64,000 nt of DNA from Clostridium saccharoperbutylacetonicum N1-4(HMT) (GTDB taxonomy: Bacteria > Bacillota > Clostridia > Clostridiales > Clostridiaceae): assembly GCF_000340885.1 (NCBI RefSeq), contig NC_020291.1, positions 3,595,001 through 3,659,000 on the forward strand. Direction: 5' to 3'. The position numbers were made by a program, and so were the translations under genes. Each line of letters begins with the position of its first letter. Position 1 is the first letter of the stretch. The notes below the pieces were generated by a model. It did not search any database, was not told where the DNA came from, and saw only the letters and a program-made list of their open reading frames with translations. Below, in pieces: positions 18,266 through 28,494 of the stretch.

Positions 18266-19129
18266 TTAAGAATTTACTATTTCTCCGCCATTTATATGTA
18301 TCACCTGGCCAGTAATATACGAAGCACTTTCTGAAGCCAAAAATACGTAAGCACCAGCACATTCTACAGGTTGACCTGCTCTTCCCATTGGTGTGTCTGA
18401 ACCAAACTTTGAGACTTTGTTTTCATCAAAACTTGCTGGAATAAGTGGAGTCCAAATTGGACCTGGTGCTACAGCATTGATTCTTATCCCTGTTTTACCT
18501 TTTGCTAATGCTGTTGATAAAGATCGTGTTAATGCAACTATAGCGCCTTTTGTCATAGAGTAATCAATTAAAGTCTCATTCCCCTTATAAGCAGTAATAG
18601 AAGCAGTATTTATAATACATCCTCCTGGTTTTAAATGATTTAAGGAAGCCCTAGTCATATAAAAGGTTCCATATACATTAGTTTTAAATGTTTTATCAAA
18701 TTGCTCATTAGTAAGTTTCTTCATGTCAGTACATTCATATTGTACTGCTGAATTATTAACTAGTATATCAATTTTTCCATATTCATTGACAATATTCTGT
18801 ATGACTTCATCACAAAATTTTGAATTACTTATATCTCCCTCAATAAGGGTACATTTTCTGTTTAAGCTATCGATTATTTTTTTAGTCTCTTCGGCATCAT
18901 TTTTTTCATTATAATATACTATAATTATGTCTGCTCCTTGCTTTGCATAAGCAATTGCCACAGCCTTTCCTATTCCACTATCTCCTCCTGTAATTACTGC
19001 AACTTTATTTTCTAATAATTTACCTTTATTACAATTAGGATTATCAAATATAGGTATAGGATTCATTATGTGTTCTAATCCTGGTTGTTCATTTTGATGT
19101 TGTTTAGGAAAACATGTTGGGTAATTCAT
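18266..19129 (-). CDS. Short-chain dehydrogenase/reductase, YhdF/GSP39-like
   Basis: A 287-residue SDR with a 40-residue N-terminal extension containing Pro and Gln. This is the layout of stress-related glucose/ribitol dehydrogenase-like proteins such as Bacillus GSP39 and YhdF. The cofactor motif TGGDSGIG is at 47-54, NNSA (about 125-128) follows, and the catalytic set is Ser177, Tyr190 and Lys194. The C-terminal INGGE is typical. The start follows AAGGAGG. The substrate is unknown. It appears to be a single-gene unit, insulated from degV by the hairpin at 19211-19252. Confidence 0.87.
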   Translation of the reverse strand: MNYPTCFPKQHQNEQPGLEHIMNPIPIFDNPNCNKGKLLENKVAVITGGDSGIGKAVAIAYAKQGADIIIVYYNEKNDAEETKKIIDSLNRKCTLIEGDISNSKFCDEVIQNIVNEYGKIDILVNNSAVQYECTDMKKLTNEQFDKTFKTNVYGTFYMTRASLNHLKPGGCIINTASITAYKGNETLIDYSMTKGAIVALTRSLSTALAKGKTGIRINAVAPGPIWTPLIPASFDENKVSKFGSDTPMGRAGQPVECAGAYVFLASESASYITGQVIHINGGEIVNS

Positions 19130-19210
19130 CTTTAAAGCCTCCTTGGTATCTATTTTATTATTTAAATAGTCTATCCTAATTTATAAAAAATATTTAAAAT
19201 TAAAAAAACA

Positions 19211-19252
19211 AAACTTCTATGAAATTAAAAATACTTAATTTCATAGAAGTTT
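19211..19252 (-). terminator. degV terminator
   Basis: An 18-base stem, AAACTTCTATGAAATTAA with its complement, is followed on the minus strand by TTTTGTTTTTTTAATTTT. It starts 17 bases after the degV stop and is among the strongest intrinsic terminators in the window. Confidence 0.9.
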
Positions 19253-19268
19253 ATAAATTGGTATATAT

Positions 19269-20117
19269 TTACTCTATCTTTTCAATCGCTAAACCTACAA
19301 GTCCTGGACCTGTATTAACTCCTAGTGCTGGTCCAATAGTACATGCTATTGAGCATTCAACTACATTCGGTAAATCTTTTATAGAATCATATAAATTTTG
19401 AACTTTATCAGGGCCATTCCCATCTAAAATCCAAGCTTTACATTTTCCATTTTCTAAATATCCTTTAAATATATCAACCAATTTCGATACCGATTGCTTT
19501 GAACCTCTTGCTTTAGCAGCAGTTCTATAAGTTCCATCATCAGCTACCGTTATTATGGGTTTAAGATTTAAGAATTCTCCAATAGTTCCAGCTACTTTAC
19601 CTATTCGTCCACCTTTTTGTAAATATTCTAATGTATCGATAGTAAAATATAAATCGATATTTTTCCTAAGTCTTGGCAATGCTTCTGTAATCTCTAAAAA
19701 GGTTTTACCATCCATTATCATTTTTGAAGTTTCAAGAACAATGGCCCCTTCAGCCATAGTTAATGTTTTTGAATCAAAAACAAATGTTTGTAGTTCTGGA
19801 AAGCTTTCACAAACCAATCTTACAGCATTGTAAGTTCCTGAAAAAGCAGCTGAAATTGTTATTATAATTGCATGTGTATACCCTTCTGAAATTACCTTTT
19901 TAAAAACTTCAGTTATCTTCTCTATGCTAGGCAATGAAGTTTTTGGTATTTCATCTTCTAACCGTGCATACATCATTTCAGGTGTTATATCTATTCTATC
20001 TTCATATTCTTTATCTGAATATATTATTCTAAAAGGCAGCATTTTAATATTATTTTCTTCTAATATTTCAAAGTTTATATCTGAAGCACTGTCTGTTATT
20101 AATGCTATTTTCTCCAT
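19269..20117 (-). CDS. DegV family fatty-acid-binding protein
   Basis: A 282-residue DegV protein. It begins with the family hallmark ITDSASDI, has FSGTYNAV in the centre and LQKGGRIGK at the start of the second domain. DegV (FakB-like) proteins bind a fatty acid and present it to the kinase FakA, which is not in this window. The start follows AAGGAGG. The pentapeptide-repeat gene ends 59 bases upstream on the same strand, so the two may be cotranscribed. Confidence 0.9.
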   Translation of the reverse strand: MEKIALITDSASDINFEILEENNIKMLPFRIIYSDKEYEDRIDITPEMMYARLEDEIPKTSLPSIEKITEVFKKVISEGYTHAIIITISAAFSGTYNAVRLVCESFPELQTFVFDSKTLTMAEGAIVLETSKMIMDGKTFLEITEALPRLRKNIDLYFTIDTLEYLQKGGRIGKVAGTIGEFLNLKPIITVADDGTYRTAAKARGSKQSVSKLVDIFKGYLENGKCKAWILDGNGPDKVQNLYDSIKDLPNVVECSIACTIGPALGVNTGPGLVGLAIEKIE

Positions 20118-20176
20118 TTATGTTCCTCCTTAATAATACTATAACTTCGGTACAGTAAACATTTTGTATATCTTTT

Positions 20177-20821
20177 CTATTTAATTATAACTCCAAGAAA
20201 TCTTGCAAGTTCCACCGCTTGTATAGGTGATACAATAGCATCCCTTAATTCTTTTCCTGTTAATAAAATATCAGAAATATCATTATCTCTAAAATCTATA
20301 TTTTTTAAAGATGTATTCGTAAATTCACAACTACTCAAATCACAATTTTTAAATGCAACTTTGTTAAGAACACACTCTAAAAATATTGCCCCCTGCATAC
20401 TAGCTTCATTATAATTAATATTTTTCATTTTAGAGTATCCAAAATTTAAGTATCTTCCCATAATCTTTTCGAAAAGTACGTTTTGAAGATTACTTTCACC
20501 AAAATTAGTTCCAATTAGTTTACATTCTTTAAACTCCACTCTATGTATACTTCCATCTGAAAAATCTACATTTGATAAATCACAGTTTTCAAAAATTACA
20601 TCTATTAAATCAATATTTTTAAAACTCACTTCATTAAATGTAACATTTATAAATCGGCAGCCATTTATCTCTATTCTTTCCTTATCAAAATAATCTAAAC
20701 TTGTATTTTGAATTAAAGCATTAGTTAAATAACCTTCATTTATTAGTTCATCTTTAATATTATCCTTTTCTTGGAGTATTGTTTCAAATCTAGGTTTTAA
20801 TATTTTATTTAAATCTGACAT
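20177..20821 (-). CDS. Pentapeptide-repeat protein
   Basis: A 214-residue protein whose centre (about 55-185) is built of degenerate A(D/N)LxX-type repeats with Phe or Leu at the middle position, such as CDLSN, VDFSD, TNFGE and SNLQN. This predicts a right-handed quadrilateral beta-helix. The N-terminal 45 residues are helical and charged. Some family members mimic DNA and protect gyrase, but most have no known role, so no function is claimed. The start follows GGGGAAC, a weak ribosome site. It is likely upstream of degV in one transcript. Confidence 0.82.
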   Translation of the reverse strand: MSDLNKILKPRFETILQEKDNIKDELINEGYLTNALIQNTSLDYFDKERIEINGCRFINVTFNEVSFKNIDLIDVIFENCDLSNVDFSDGSIHRVEFKECKLIGTNFGESNLQNVLFEKIMGRYLNFGYSKMKNINYNEASMQGAIFLECVLNKVAFKNCDLSSCEFTNTSLKNIDFRDNDISDILLTGKELRDAIVSPIQAVELARFLGVIIK

Positions 20822-20962
20822 TTATGTTCCCCTATTCTAGGTAAAATAAGCTTAGTCTTCTTACTTTCCTTATAATCAAAATTATATAAACTGCGTTTTT
20901 ATACTATCTAGTATATTACTTAAGTAGGATGATGTCTAGTTCTTAGTATTAAGCTAACTAAA

Positions 20963-20994
20963 TGAAAAAAGCCTCACTTAAATAAAATGAGGCT
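20963..20994 (-). terminator. Terminator of the subtilase pair
   Basis: AGCCTCA and TGAGGCT form a stem with an 11-base loop. On the minus strand the stem is followed by TTTTTTCATTT. It lies 36 bases after the stop of the second Csp-like protease gene. Confidence 0.88.
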
Positions 20995-21029
20995 GTCGTT
21001 AAATTAATTTATATACATGAATACTTTAA

Positions 21030-22763
21030 TTATATTCTATTTTCAAAAATTTTAGGAACATTTACAATTCCATACCCCCAATATGGATTAGGAATTAAAT
21101 CACCACTTCGAATAACTGTACCACTTGCAAGATAAGATTTAATAGTCTGAGCAAACATTCTAGGTTCATTGCCATTTATAATACCCCATTGAAATAGCAT
21201 AGCACAAATTCCAGATACAACGGCAGCTGAAACACTTGTTCCACTTACAACTGCTGTTTTATTTCCTGGCGCTACTGTTATAGCATTAACTCCCCCTGCA
21301 GCAACATCGATTCTATCAATATAAGCATCCAAAAAAGAGTTCCCTGAAAAATCTACAAGATTATTATTATTTTGATTGTAAGCAGCAACTGTAACTGAGT
21401 ATATTGAAGTTGATGGATTCGTGACAGTTCCAAAAGGATCAGCAAAGCTAAAGCTTGTACCTCCAATTGTTATACCATTTTGAGGCATCCACGCATTATA
21501 TTTACCTGTTGTAGTATTGTAACCATATAATCTAATTCTCCAAATTCCTGGTCGTAAATTATAAAATCGAATTCGTATTAATTCATCCCCAGTAGTTTCT
21601 TCTGGTAAATAATAATTTGCTCTAATTGATGTTTTTTCAAAAATATAAGTATAAGTGGCTGTATAATTTGTAACAATTGCAATTATACCAGTACTCTCAC
21701 CAGAAGGTGATATCACTTCTATAAACATTACATTGGGCAAATCAACCCAAATCTCAATCCACAGATGTGATTGTTCAGGAGATGCAACAAATTCTATTAT
21801 ACCACCTGGTTGACCTTTAATAGTTGTGAATGGTATTGAAGTTCCTGAAGTGTGAACCCCTTTGTCTTTTTGATTACCAGTGGGCGTAACTATAGCTATT
21901 CCTTCACTACTTGTTATTAGATCAATGAAACCTGCTAAAATTCCAAGTCCATTATGACTGCCTAAATTGCTGCCTAATGGAAAATATACAACTGTTGGTA
22001 TATTTGAATTTGAAGCATATTCATAGACATGCTGAAAAGCAGCATATACAGCAGTTATATTAAAAACTGGTATCGTAATTTCTGGAAATTGTGCTTTATA
22101 AGAATAATCAGGGATCAATTTAACAATTATAAAATTACAATCGTAAGCAACCCCTTTCAATCTTGGATTTTTACCAGTAGCACCTATTATTCCTGCCATA
22201 TTTGTACCATGTCCAATTTCATCAGTACTAGGCACAATATCATATGGATTTCCTCCATTTCTATTTGCTATTAAAGCATCATTAATTCTACTTTTGTTAT
22301 AAGTAACTCCAAATGGAACTGTTGTTGATTCATTATTAACATCCAAAATCGTTTGATCCCAAAGCTCTTCAATCCTAGTATCTCCAGTAATACTTGTAAA
22401 TTCTTCATTCAGATAATCAATTCCTGAATCAATAATAGCTATATTAATTCCTTTTCCAGTTAAGTTGAGTTCACTTCCAACTTGTAAGTACCTAGCTTGT
22501 GAGGCTTCTACAGGTGTAATATCTTGTAATGTATAAAAATCTGATGGTGCAACATAAACAATAGATTTAATATTTGTTTCTCCACCCATATTAATTTCAA
22601 CATCTTTTATTACTGAAACAATTGCATATCTATCATTAATTATTGTTAAATAATAATCTGGTATTTGAGAAATTTCAGCTTCAATATCACCCCTGTACTC
22701 AACCAAATAATTATCATATCTAACATCATGAAAAATCTTTTCAGCTTCTAAACTTTTCTTCAT
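21030..22763 (-). CDS. Csp-like subtilisin-family (S8) protease
   Basis: A 577-residue subtilase of the clostridial Csp type. Residues 1-80 form a prodomain-like region. Asp112 (IDSGID), His185 (GHGTNMAG) and Ser510 (SGTSVSAA) complete the catalytic triad, and Asn297 (PTGNQ) supplies the oxyanion hole. About 210 residues between Asn297 and Ser510 hold a beta-rich insert that matches the jellyroll domain of Csp proteases. No signal peptide is seen. Csp proteins activate the cortex hydrolase SleC during spore germination, but no sleC is in the window. The ATG overlaps the stop of the upstream paralog by four bases (ATGA), which indicates translational coupling. Confidence 0.88.
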   Translation of the reverse strand: MKKSLEAEKIFHDVRYDNYLVEYRGDIEAEISQIPDYYLTIINDRYAIVSVIKDVEINMGGETNIKSIVYVAPSDFYTLQDITPVEASQARYLQVGSELNLTGKGINIAIIDSGIDYLNEEFTSITGDTRIEELWDQTILDVNNESTTVPFGVTYNKSRINDALIANRNGGNPYDIVPSTDEIGHGTNMAGIIGATGKNPRLKGVAYDCNFIIVKLIPDYSYKAQFPEITIPVFNITAVYAAFQHVYEYASNSNIPTVVYFPLGSNLGSHNGLGILAGFIDLITSSEGIAIVTPTGNQKDKGVHTSGTSIPFTTIKGQPGGIIEFVASPEQSHLWIEIWVDLPNVMFIEVISPSGESTGIIAIVTNYTATYTYIFEKTSIRANYYLPEETTGDELIRIRFYNLRPGIWRIRLYGYNTTTGKYNAWMPQNGITIGGTSFSFADPFGTVTNPSTSIYSVTVAAYNQNNNNLVDFSGNSFLDAYIDRIDVAAGGVNAITVAPGNKTAVVSGTSVSAAVVSGICAMLFQWGIINGNEPRMFAQTIKSYLASGTVIRSGDLIPNPYWGYGIVNVPKIFENRI

Positions 22764-24586
22764 TTAACCTCCTCCATATTCTTTCTAGGAATTCTTATAA
22801 ATAAATCCTTCACATAGTATTCAGTATAATTATAATCTCTATATAATTTTTTATATAAATTTCCTCTAAAACTTCTACTGATAATATTAAATATTCCTAA
22901 TAAGTCAAAAAAACCATATCCTATTTCCCTGTTAGGATATCTATAAATACGATTACTTCTATCTGCACCAAGATCTAAATATGCTAGAATTTTTTTTGAA
23001 AACATAGTCTTATCATTTCCATCAATAACTCCCCATTGTATCAAAAGTGCGCATGCTCCTGCTACAATAGCAGTTGCTGCTGAACTTCCAGAAACGGTAG
23101 TTATTCCACCAGACACTTTTGTAGTTAAAATTCCAATTCCTAGAGTTGCTACATCAGGATTAGTAACAATCTCATTAACGTTCGGCCCTTTACCTGATTC
23201 AGCTACTAATGAATTATTATTTCCATGATATGCTATTGTAGCCACATTTCTAGCGGTAGAAGGAATCGTCAATGTATAATATGGATCTGATTGAAGAAAT
23301 CTCGTATTTTCAGGCAAAGTCTTTTTAGGTGGAAGCCATATATGATATTGACCACTAGTTATATAATCACCTCTTAATTGAAAAGTCCATATTCCTGCTT
23401 TTATACTACTAAAATTTAGTGCTATTACTTCATGACCAGTAAAAATTTCTGGAACATAATATCTAACATTCATTTGAGTATTATAAAATACAAAATTAAT
23501 ATCTTCACTTTCACCCGCCTTTGCTTTTATAAATTTTGATGCTTCTCCATTGGGTGAAATAACATTAATTGATGCTCGATTAGGCTTTATTATCCATATA
23601 TTAAATGAAAAATATTTTATTTCCTTCGGTATCCTTAATTCAATTGTCGATATTTCTCCCACTTGTGGTATGTATCCAGAGGCATGACCTTCTGATGCCC
23701 CTTCATTACCAACTCCTGCAACAACTGCAATTCCTCTAATTGTACCAATATCCGATATATATCTAGATACTATACTATTTCCGTCATGACTACCTTCAGT
23801 CGTTCCAATTCCAAGATAAATAACCATAGGTCTGTTACTTCTTATTGAAAAATTTTTCAAATATTCAATTCCAGCTAAAAGTTCAGATGTATTATATATT
23901 GGTGTATACGGCACTCCATTTGCTTGTAACTGATTTTTAAAATTAATCGATTCAAGTAGTTTAACCACAACAAATTCACATTCTGGTGCAATTCCTTTAA
24001 ATCCTGCGTTAAATCCTCTTCCTCCGATTATTCCTGCCATTTGTGTTCCATGACCAATTTCATCTCTTGATGGAACAATTTCATATGGATTCTGCTTGTT
24101 TCTATAAGCCTTTATTGCATTGTTTATATCTTCATTTGAAAAAGTTTTGCCAATAAATACTGCTGTATCAGAAACGTCTTTAATACTTTGATCCCATATA
24201 TTTAGTACTCTTGACGTATCATCTTCCCTAATAAATTCATCATTTAAAAAATCTATCCCAGTATCAACAATTCCTATTAAAACGCCTCTACCTGTTAAAT
24301 CTAGATAAGGATTAATACTTATAGCATTTATATTATCAACATTAGAAGGTGAAATATCTTGAAGTACATATTTACTCCTAGAATCAATATACTTAATTGA
24401 TGGTACATCGTTTAGTAGCCTGTCTAAATATTGAGGTGATGTAGATATAACACCAAGAGTATTTGTTATGATATCCCCGCAAGCATAGTCAATTTTATCA
24501 ATTTCTTCTTTGAATTTGCCCCTATATTGAACTAAATAATCAGGTGAATCTTCATAATAAAGATTACAATTTTTTAAACTTGCCAC
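22760..24586 (-). CDS. Csp-like subtilisin-family (S8) protease, upstream paralog
   Basis: A 608-residue paralog of the next gene. The start is set at GTG 24586 because AAAGGAG lies six bases upstream; an ATG at 24610 precedes that site. The chosen start also aligns the two paralogs at the YLVxYRG segment. The triad is Asp108 (VDTGID), His179 (GHGTQMAG) and Ser502 (SGSSAAT), with Asn294 in GVGNEG. The serine motif is GSS instead of the usual GTS. A jellyroll-like insert precedes the serine, and the C-terminus is extended and basic with Tyr-rich segments. Pseudoprotease paralogs such as CspC of C. difficile have lost the triad; this one has not. Confidence 0.87.
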   Translation of the reverse strand: MASLKNCNLYYEDSPDYLVQYRGKFKEEIDKIDYACGDIITNTLGVISTSPQYLDRLLNDVPSIKYIDSRSKYVLQDISPSNVDNINAISINPYLDLTGRGVLIGIVDTGIDFLNDEFIREDDTSRVLNIWDQSIKDVSDTAVFIGKTFSNEDINNAIKAYRNKQNPYEIVPSRDEIGHGTQMAGIIGGRGFNAGFKGIAPECEFVVVKLLESINFKNQLQANGVPYTPIYNTSELLAGIEYLKNFSIRSNRPMVIYLGIGTTEGSHDGNSIVSRYISDIGTIRGIAVVAGVGNEGASEGHASGYIPQVGEISTIELRIPKEIKYFSFNIWIIKPNRASINVISPNGEASKFIKAKAGESEDINFVFYNTQMNVRYYVPEIFTGHEVIALNFSSIKAGIWTFQLRGDYITSGQYHIWLPPKKTLPENTRFLQSDPYYTLTIPSTARNVATIAYHGNNNSLVAESGKGPNVNEIVTNPDVATLGIGILTTKVSGGITTVSGSSAATAIVAGACALLIQWGVIDGNDKTMFSKKILAYLDLGADRSNRIYRYPNREIGYGFFDLLGIFNIISRSFRGNLYKKLYRDYNYTEYYVKDLFIRIPRKNMEEVK

Positions 24587-24680
24587 ATATATCTCCTTTG
24601 TAATACTCATATTTAATAATATTTATGCATAGATTAAATTATTCATAGTAACAATTTCAAATCTACATTAATCATAATAA

Positions 24681-24761
24681 ATAAATCAGAAATATTTACA
24701 AGTGCTAAAATGCTAATAGTTTTATAAGCAAGTATCACTATAAAATATTTCTGATTTTAAT
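24681..24761 (-). terminator. Long-looped inverted repeat after nifJ
   Basis: AAATCAGAAATATTT and AAATATTTCTGATTT form a perfect 15-base stem around a loop of about 45 bases. It begins about 15 bases after the nifJ stop and is followed on the minus strand by T-rich sequence. The large loop is unusual for a simple terminator. Confidence 0.5.
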
Positions 24762-24775
24762 TAATTCTTTTATTA

Positions 24776-27700
24776 TTATTCACTAGCAAGTTTTTTATAA
24801 ATTGATAATCTCTCCATTGCATCCTGCTCTGTTTTAGCAAATAATTGTTCTGCTTCTTCTGGGAATGCCTTTGCAAGTGATGCATATCTAACTTCACCCA
24901 TCAAGAAATCTTTAAAACTTTCTTTTGGATCTTTAGAATCTAATATAAATGGATTTTTCTCACCTTTCAAGGCTGGGTTATATCTATAAAGCTGCCAATA
25001 TCCACAATCTACTGCCTTTTTTTCTTCTGCTTGAGAATTTGCCATTCCAACTTTTATTCCATGACTTATACAAGTTGAATAAGCAATTATAAGCGATGGT
25101 CCATCATATGCTTCTGCCTCTTTAATTGCCTTAATTGTTTGATTCTTATCTGCTCCCATACAGACTTGAGCCACATATACATATCCATAAGTCATAGCCA
25201 TTCTTCCTAAATCCTTTTTCTTTGTTCGCTTTCCTGATGCTGCAAATTTAGCTATTGCAGCAGTTGGAGTTGATTTTGAAGATTGACCTCCTGTATTAGA
25301 ATATATTTCTGTGTCAAATACTAGTACATTAACATTTTCATTACTTGCCAAAACTTGATCAAGACCTCCATATCCAATATCATAGGCCCAACCATCTCCA
25401 CCAAATATCCATTGTGATCTTTTTACAAAATATTCTTTATCCTTCAATATTTCTTTTGCAATTTCACTATTTTCATTTTCAAGTACTTCAATTAACCTTT
25501 TTGCCCTATTCCTTGAACCATCCCCAACATCTTTATTATCTAGCCAATCCTTAAGCACTTCTTTAGTATTTTCAGATAATTCTCCTTGTAAAGCAATTGC
25601 CATATTGTTTGCAATTCTCTCTCTTATAGTCTTTACTCCTAAATACATTCCATATCCAAATTCAGCATTATCTTCAAATAATGAATTTGCCCATGCTGGT
25701 CCATGTCCCTGTTGATTAATTGTATATGCCATAGCTGGTGCTCCAGCTGCCCAAATAGAAGAGCATCCTGTTGCATTTGCAATCATCATTCTATCACCAA
25801 ATAATTGAGTAATTAATCTCGCATAAGGTGTTTCGCCACAACCTGCACATGCTCCATTATATTCGAGCAATGGCCTTTCAAATTGACTTCCTTTAAGTGT
25901 ATACTTATCCATTGGATTTTTTCTTGCAACTTTTTCCACAGTATAATTCCAAGCTTCTATTTGTTCATGTTGACTATCTTGAGATTTCATTACCAATGCT
26001 TTACCTGGCGCTGGACATACTTGTGCACAATTACCACATCCAGTACAGTCGAGTGGAGTAACACCAATTGAAAAATATAGCTTTTCATCACTCTTGAGTG
26101 CTTTAGCTTCAAGTAATTTAACACTTTCTGGAGCCTTATTTTTTTCATCTTCATTTAATAAAAATGCTCTAATTGTAGCATGTGGACATATAAAAGAACA
26201 TTGATTACATTGAATACAATTTTCTGGTATCCATTCAGGAACGTTCACAGCTATTCCTCTTTTTTCATAAGATGTTGTTCCATGCATAAAGGTACCATCG
26301 TGTATTCCGGCATTAATAATTGTTGAAACAGTTAATGCATCTCCTTCTACTCTATTCATTGGCCTTGTTACTTCTTTTATAAATTCTGGAAAATCTTCAT
26401 CGTGATCAAGTTTATCATCTTGAGTGTTACTCCAATCAAGTGGAACTTTAATTTTAATTATTCCTTTAACTCCTTCATCAATAGCTGCATGATTTGCATT
26501 AACAATTTTTTCGCCTTTGGTACCATAGGATGTAACTACTGCATCTTTTAAATATTTAACTGCATCTTCTACTGGGATTATATTGGCTATTTTAAAGAAC
26601 GCAGCCTGCATTATCATATTTATCCTACCACCAAGTCCAATATCCTGTGCAATTTTTACAGCATTAATTATATAAAATTCTATTTTATTTTGTGCAATGT
26701 ATCTTTTAACTGCTGCTGGTAGTTTTTCTTCTAATTCTTCTGGAGTCCAAATTGTGTTTAATAAGAACTTTCCATTTTTCTTTAAACCTCTAACTACATG
26801 ATATTTATATACGTAGGATTGATTATGACAAGCAATAAAATCTGCCCTATCAATTAAATATCTTGACCTAATTGGCTTATCTCCAAATCTTAAATGTGAT
26901 ACTGTTATACCACCTGATTTTCTAGAATCATAATCAAAATATCCTTGTGCATACATATTAGTATAATCTCCAATAATCTTAATAGCACTCTTGTTTGCTC
27001 CAACTGTGCCATCTGATCCTAATCCCCAGAACTTACAGGATGTAATTCCTTCTGGTGTAGCATCTATTTCTTCAAGAGGTTTAAGTGACAAATTTGAAAT
27101 GTCATCAATTATTCCAATTGTAAAATTATTCTTAGGTTCATCTAAAATCAAATTATCAAACACAGCAGCAATGTGTGCTGGAGTTGGATCCTTTGATCCA
27201 AGACCAAATCTTCCACCTACAATAGTTGGAGCATTTCCTTTACCAAAGAAACTTCTTACAACATCCAAATATAAAGGTTCACCTACTGAACCTGGTTCTT
27301 TTGTTCTATCTAAAACTGCAATTTTAGTTACAGTTTTAGGAATGACCTTTAATAATCTTTCAATAGAAAATGGTCTATATAATCTTACTTTCACTAATCC
27401 TACTTTTTGCTTATTAGCATTTAAATAATCTACAGTTTCCTCAACAACATCGTTGACAGCACCCATTGAAATTATGATCCTATCCGCATCAGCAGCCCCA
27501 TAATAATCAAAGCAATGATAACTTCTGCCTGTTAAATTTGTTATTTTGCTCATATATTCTTCGACAATATCTGGAATATTATCATAATACTGATTTACGG
27601 CTTCTCTAGCTTGAAAATAAATATCTGGATTTTGAGCGGTTCCCCTTGTAACAGGGTGATCAGGATTTAAGGCTCTTTTTCTAAAATCATCGATAGCTTT

Positions 27701-28291
27701 ATAATCAACTAGTTTAGCAAGCTCTTCTTGCTCTAGTACTTCTATTTTTTGTATTTCATGAGAAGTTCTAAATCCATCAAAAAAATTCATGAAAGGCATT
27801 CTTGTTTTTAATGTAGCTAAGTGGGCAACTCCACTTAAATCCATTACTTCTTGAACAGAACCTTCTGCAAGCATTGCAAAACCAGTTTGCCTTGCTGCCA
27901 TAACATCTTGATGATCACCAAATATACTTAAGGCTGATGTGGCTAAAGCTCTTGCTGCAACATGTATTACACAAGGAAGTAATTCACCTGCTATTTTATA
28001 CATGTTAGGAATCATTAATAATAATCCTTGTGACGCTGTATACGTAGTTGTCAACGCTCCTGCTTGAAGTGATCCGTGCAGTGCACCTGCTGCACCAGCT
28101 TCAGATTGCATTTCAACGACTTTTAGTGGTTGACCGAAAATATTTCTTTTCCCTTGGGAAGCCCATTCATCAACATGCTCTGCCATAGGTGATGATGGTG
28201 TTATCGGGAAAATTACTGCTACTTCAGAGAATGCATAAGATATATATGCAGCAGCTGTATTACCATCCATAGTTTTCATTTTTCTCATCAT
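24776..28291 (-). CDS. nifJ: Pyruvate:ferredoxin (flavodoxin) oxidoreductase
   Basis: A 1171-residue single-chain pyruvate:ferredoxin oxidoreductase, the standard length. It converts pyruvate and CoA to acetyl-CoA, CO2 and reduced ferredoxin, the main electron source for hydrogenase in clostridia. Domains I-II start with the TPP/pyruvate region (FPITPSSPM). A CoA-binding middle is followed by two ferredoxin-like 4Fe-4S motifs (CIQCNQCSFICP and CTGCGNCAQVCP), a cysteine of the proximal cluster in CAGCGE, and the TPP-binding GDGWAYDIGYGG. The TPP-linked TEIYSNTGGQSS lies near 1010-1025. ATG-ATG starts lie behind GAGGT, so the first or second may be used. It appears monocistronic. Confidence 0.96.
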   Translation of the reverse strand: MMRKMKTMDGNTAAAYISYAFSEVAVIFPITPSSPMAEHVDEWASQGKRNIFGQPLKVVEMQSEAGAAGALHGSLQAGALTTTYTASQGLLLMIPNMYKIAGELLPCVIHVAARALATSALSIFGDHQDVMAARQTGFAMLAEGSVQEVMDLSGVAHLATLKTRMPFMNFFDGFRTSHEIQKIEVLEQEELAKLVDYKAIDDFRKRALNPDHPVTRGTAQNPDIYFQAREAVNQYYDNIPDIVEEYMSKITNLTGRSYHCFDYYGAADADRIIISMGAVNDVVEETVDYLNANKQKVGLVKVRLYRPFSIERLLKVIPKTVTKIAVLDRTKEPGSVGEPLYLDVVRSFFGKGNAPTIVGGRFGLGSKDPTPAHIAAVFDNLILDEPKNNFTIGIIDDISNLSLKPLEEIDATPEGITSCKFWGLGSDGTVGANKSAIKIIGDYTNMYAQGYFDYDSRKSGGITVSHLRFGDKPIRSRYLIDRADFIACHNQSYVYKYHVVRGLKKNGKFLLNTIWTPEELEEKLPAAVKRYIAQNKIEFYIINAVKIAQDIGLGGRINMIMQAAFFKIANIIPVEDAVKYLKDAVVTSYGTKGEKIVNANHAAIDEGVKGIIKIKVPLDWSNTQDDKLDHDEDFPEFIKEVTRPMNRVEGDALTVSTIINAGIHDGTFMHGTTSYEKRGIAVNVPEWIPENCIQCNQCSFICPHATIRAFLLNEDEKNKAPESVKLLEAKALKSDEKLYFSIGVTPLDCTGCGNCAQVCPAPGKALVMKSQDSQHEQIEAWNYTVEKVARKNPMDKYTLKGSQFERPLLEYNGACAGCGETPYARLITQLFGDRMMIANATGCSSIWAAGAPAMAYTINQQGHGPAWANSLFEDNAEFGYGMYLGVKTIRERIANNMAIALQGELSENTKEVLKDWLDNKDVGDGSRNRAKRLIEVLENENSEIAKEILKDKEYFVKRSQWIFGGDGWAYDIGYGGLDQVLASNENVNVLVFDTEIYSNTGGQSSKSTPTAAIAKFAASGKRTKKKDLGRMAMTYGYVYVAQVCMGADKNQTIKAIKEAEAYDGPSLIIAYSTCISHGIKVGMANSQAEEKKAVDCGYWQLYRYNPALKGEKNPFILDSKDPKESFKDFLMGEVRYASLAKAFPEEAEQLFAKTEQDAMERLSIYKKLASE

Positions 28292-28494
28292 ATTTACCTC
28301 ATTTCATTTTTATATTCATCATTATTTTTTTATTATTTGCTATGAGCTTTTTTGTTATTCATATTACTGAAAACTATGTGAAAAATAGTTTGAATTTAAA
28401 CTTTTTATAGACAAATATATACGTTGCAAAAAGATTATTCAAATCATAAAGTTTTCCAAATAAAATTAATTTTCAATGATAATTGACCATTGAA

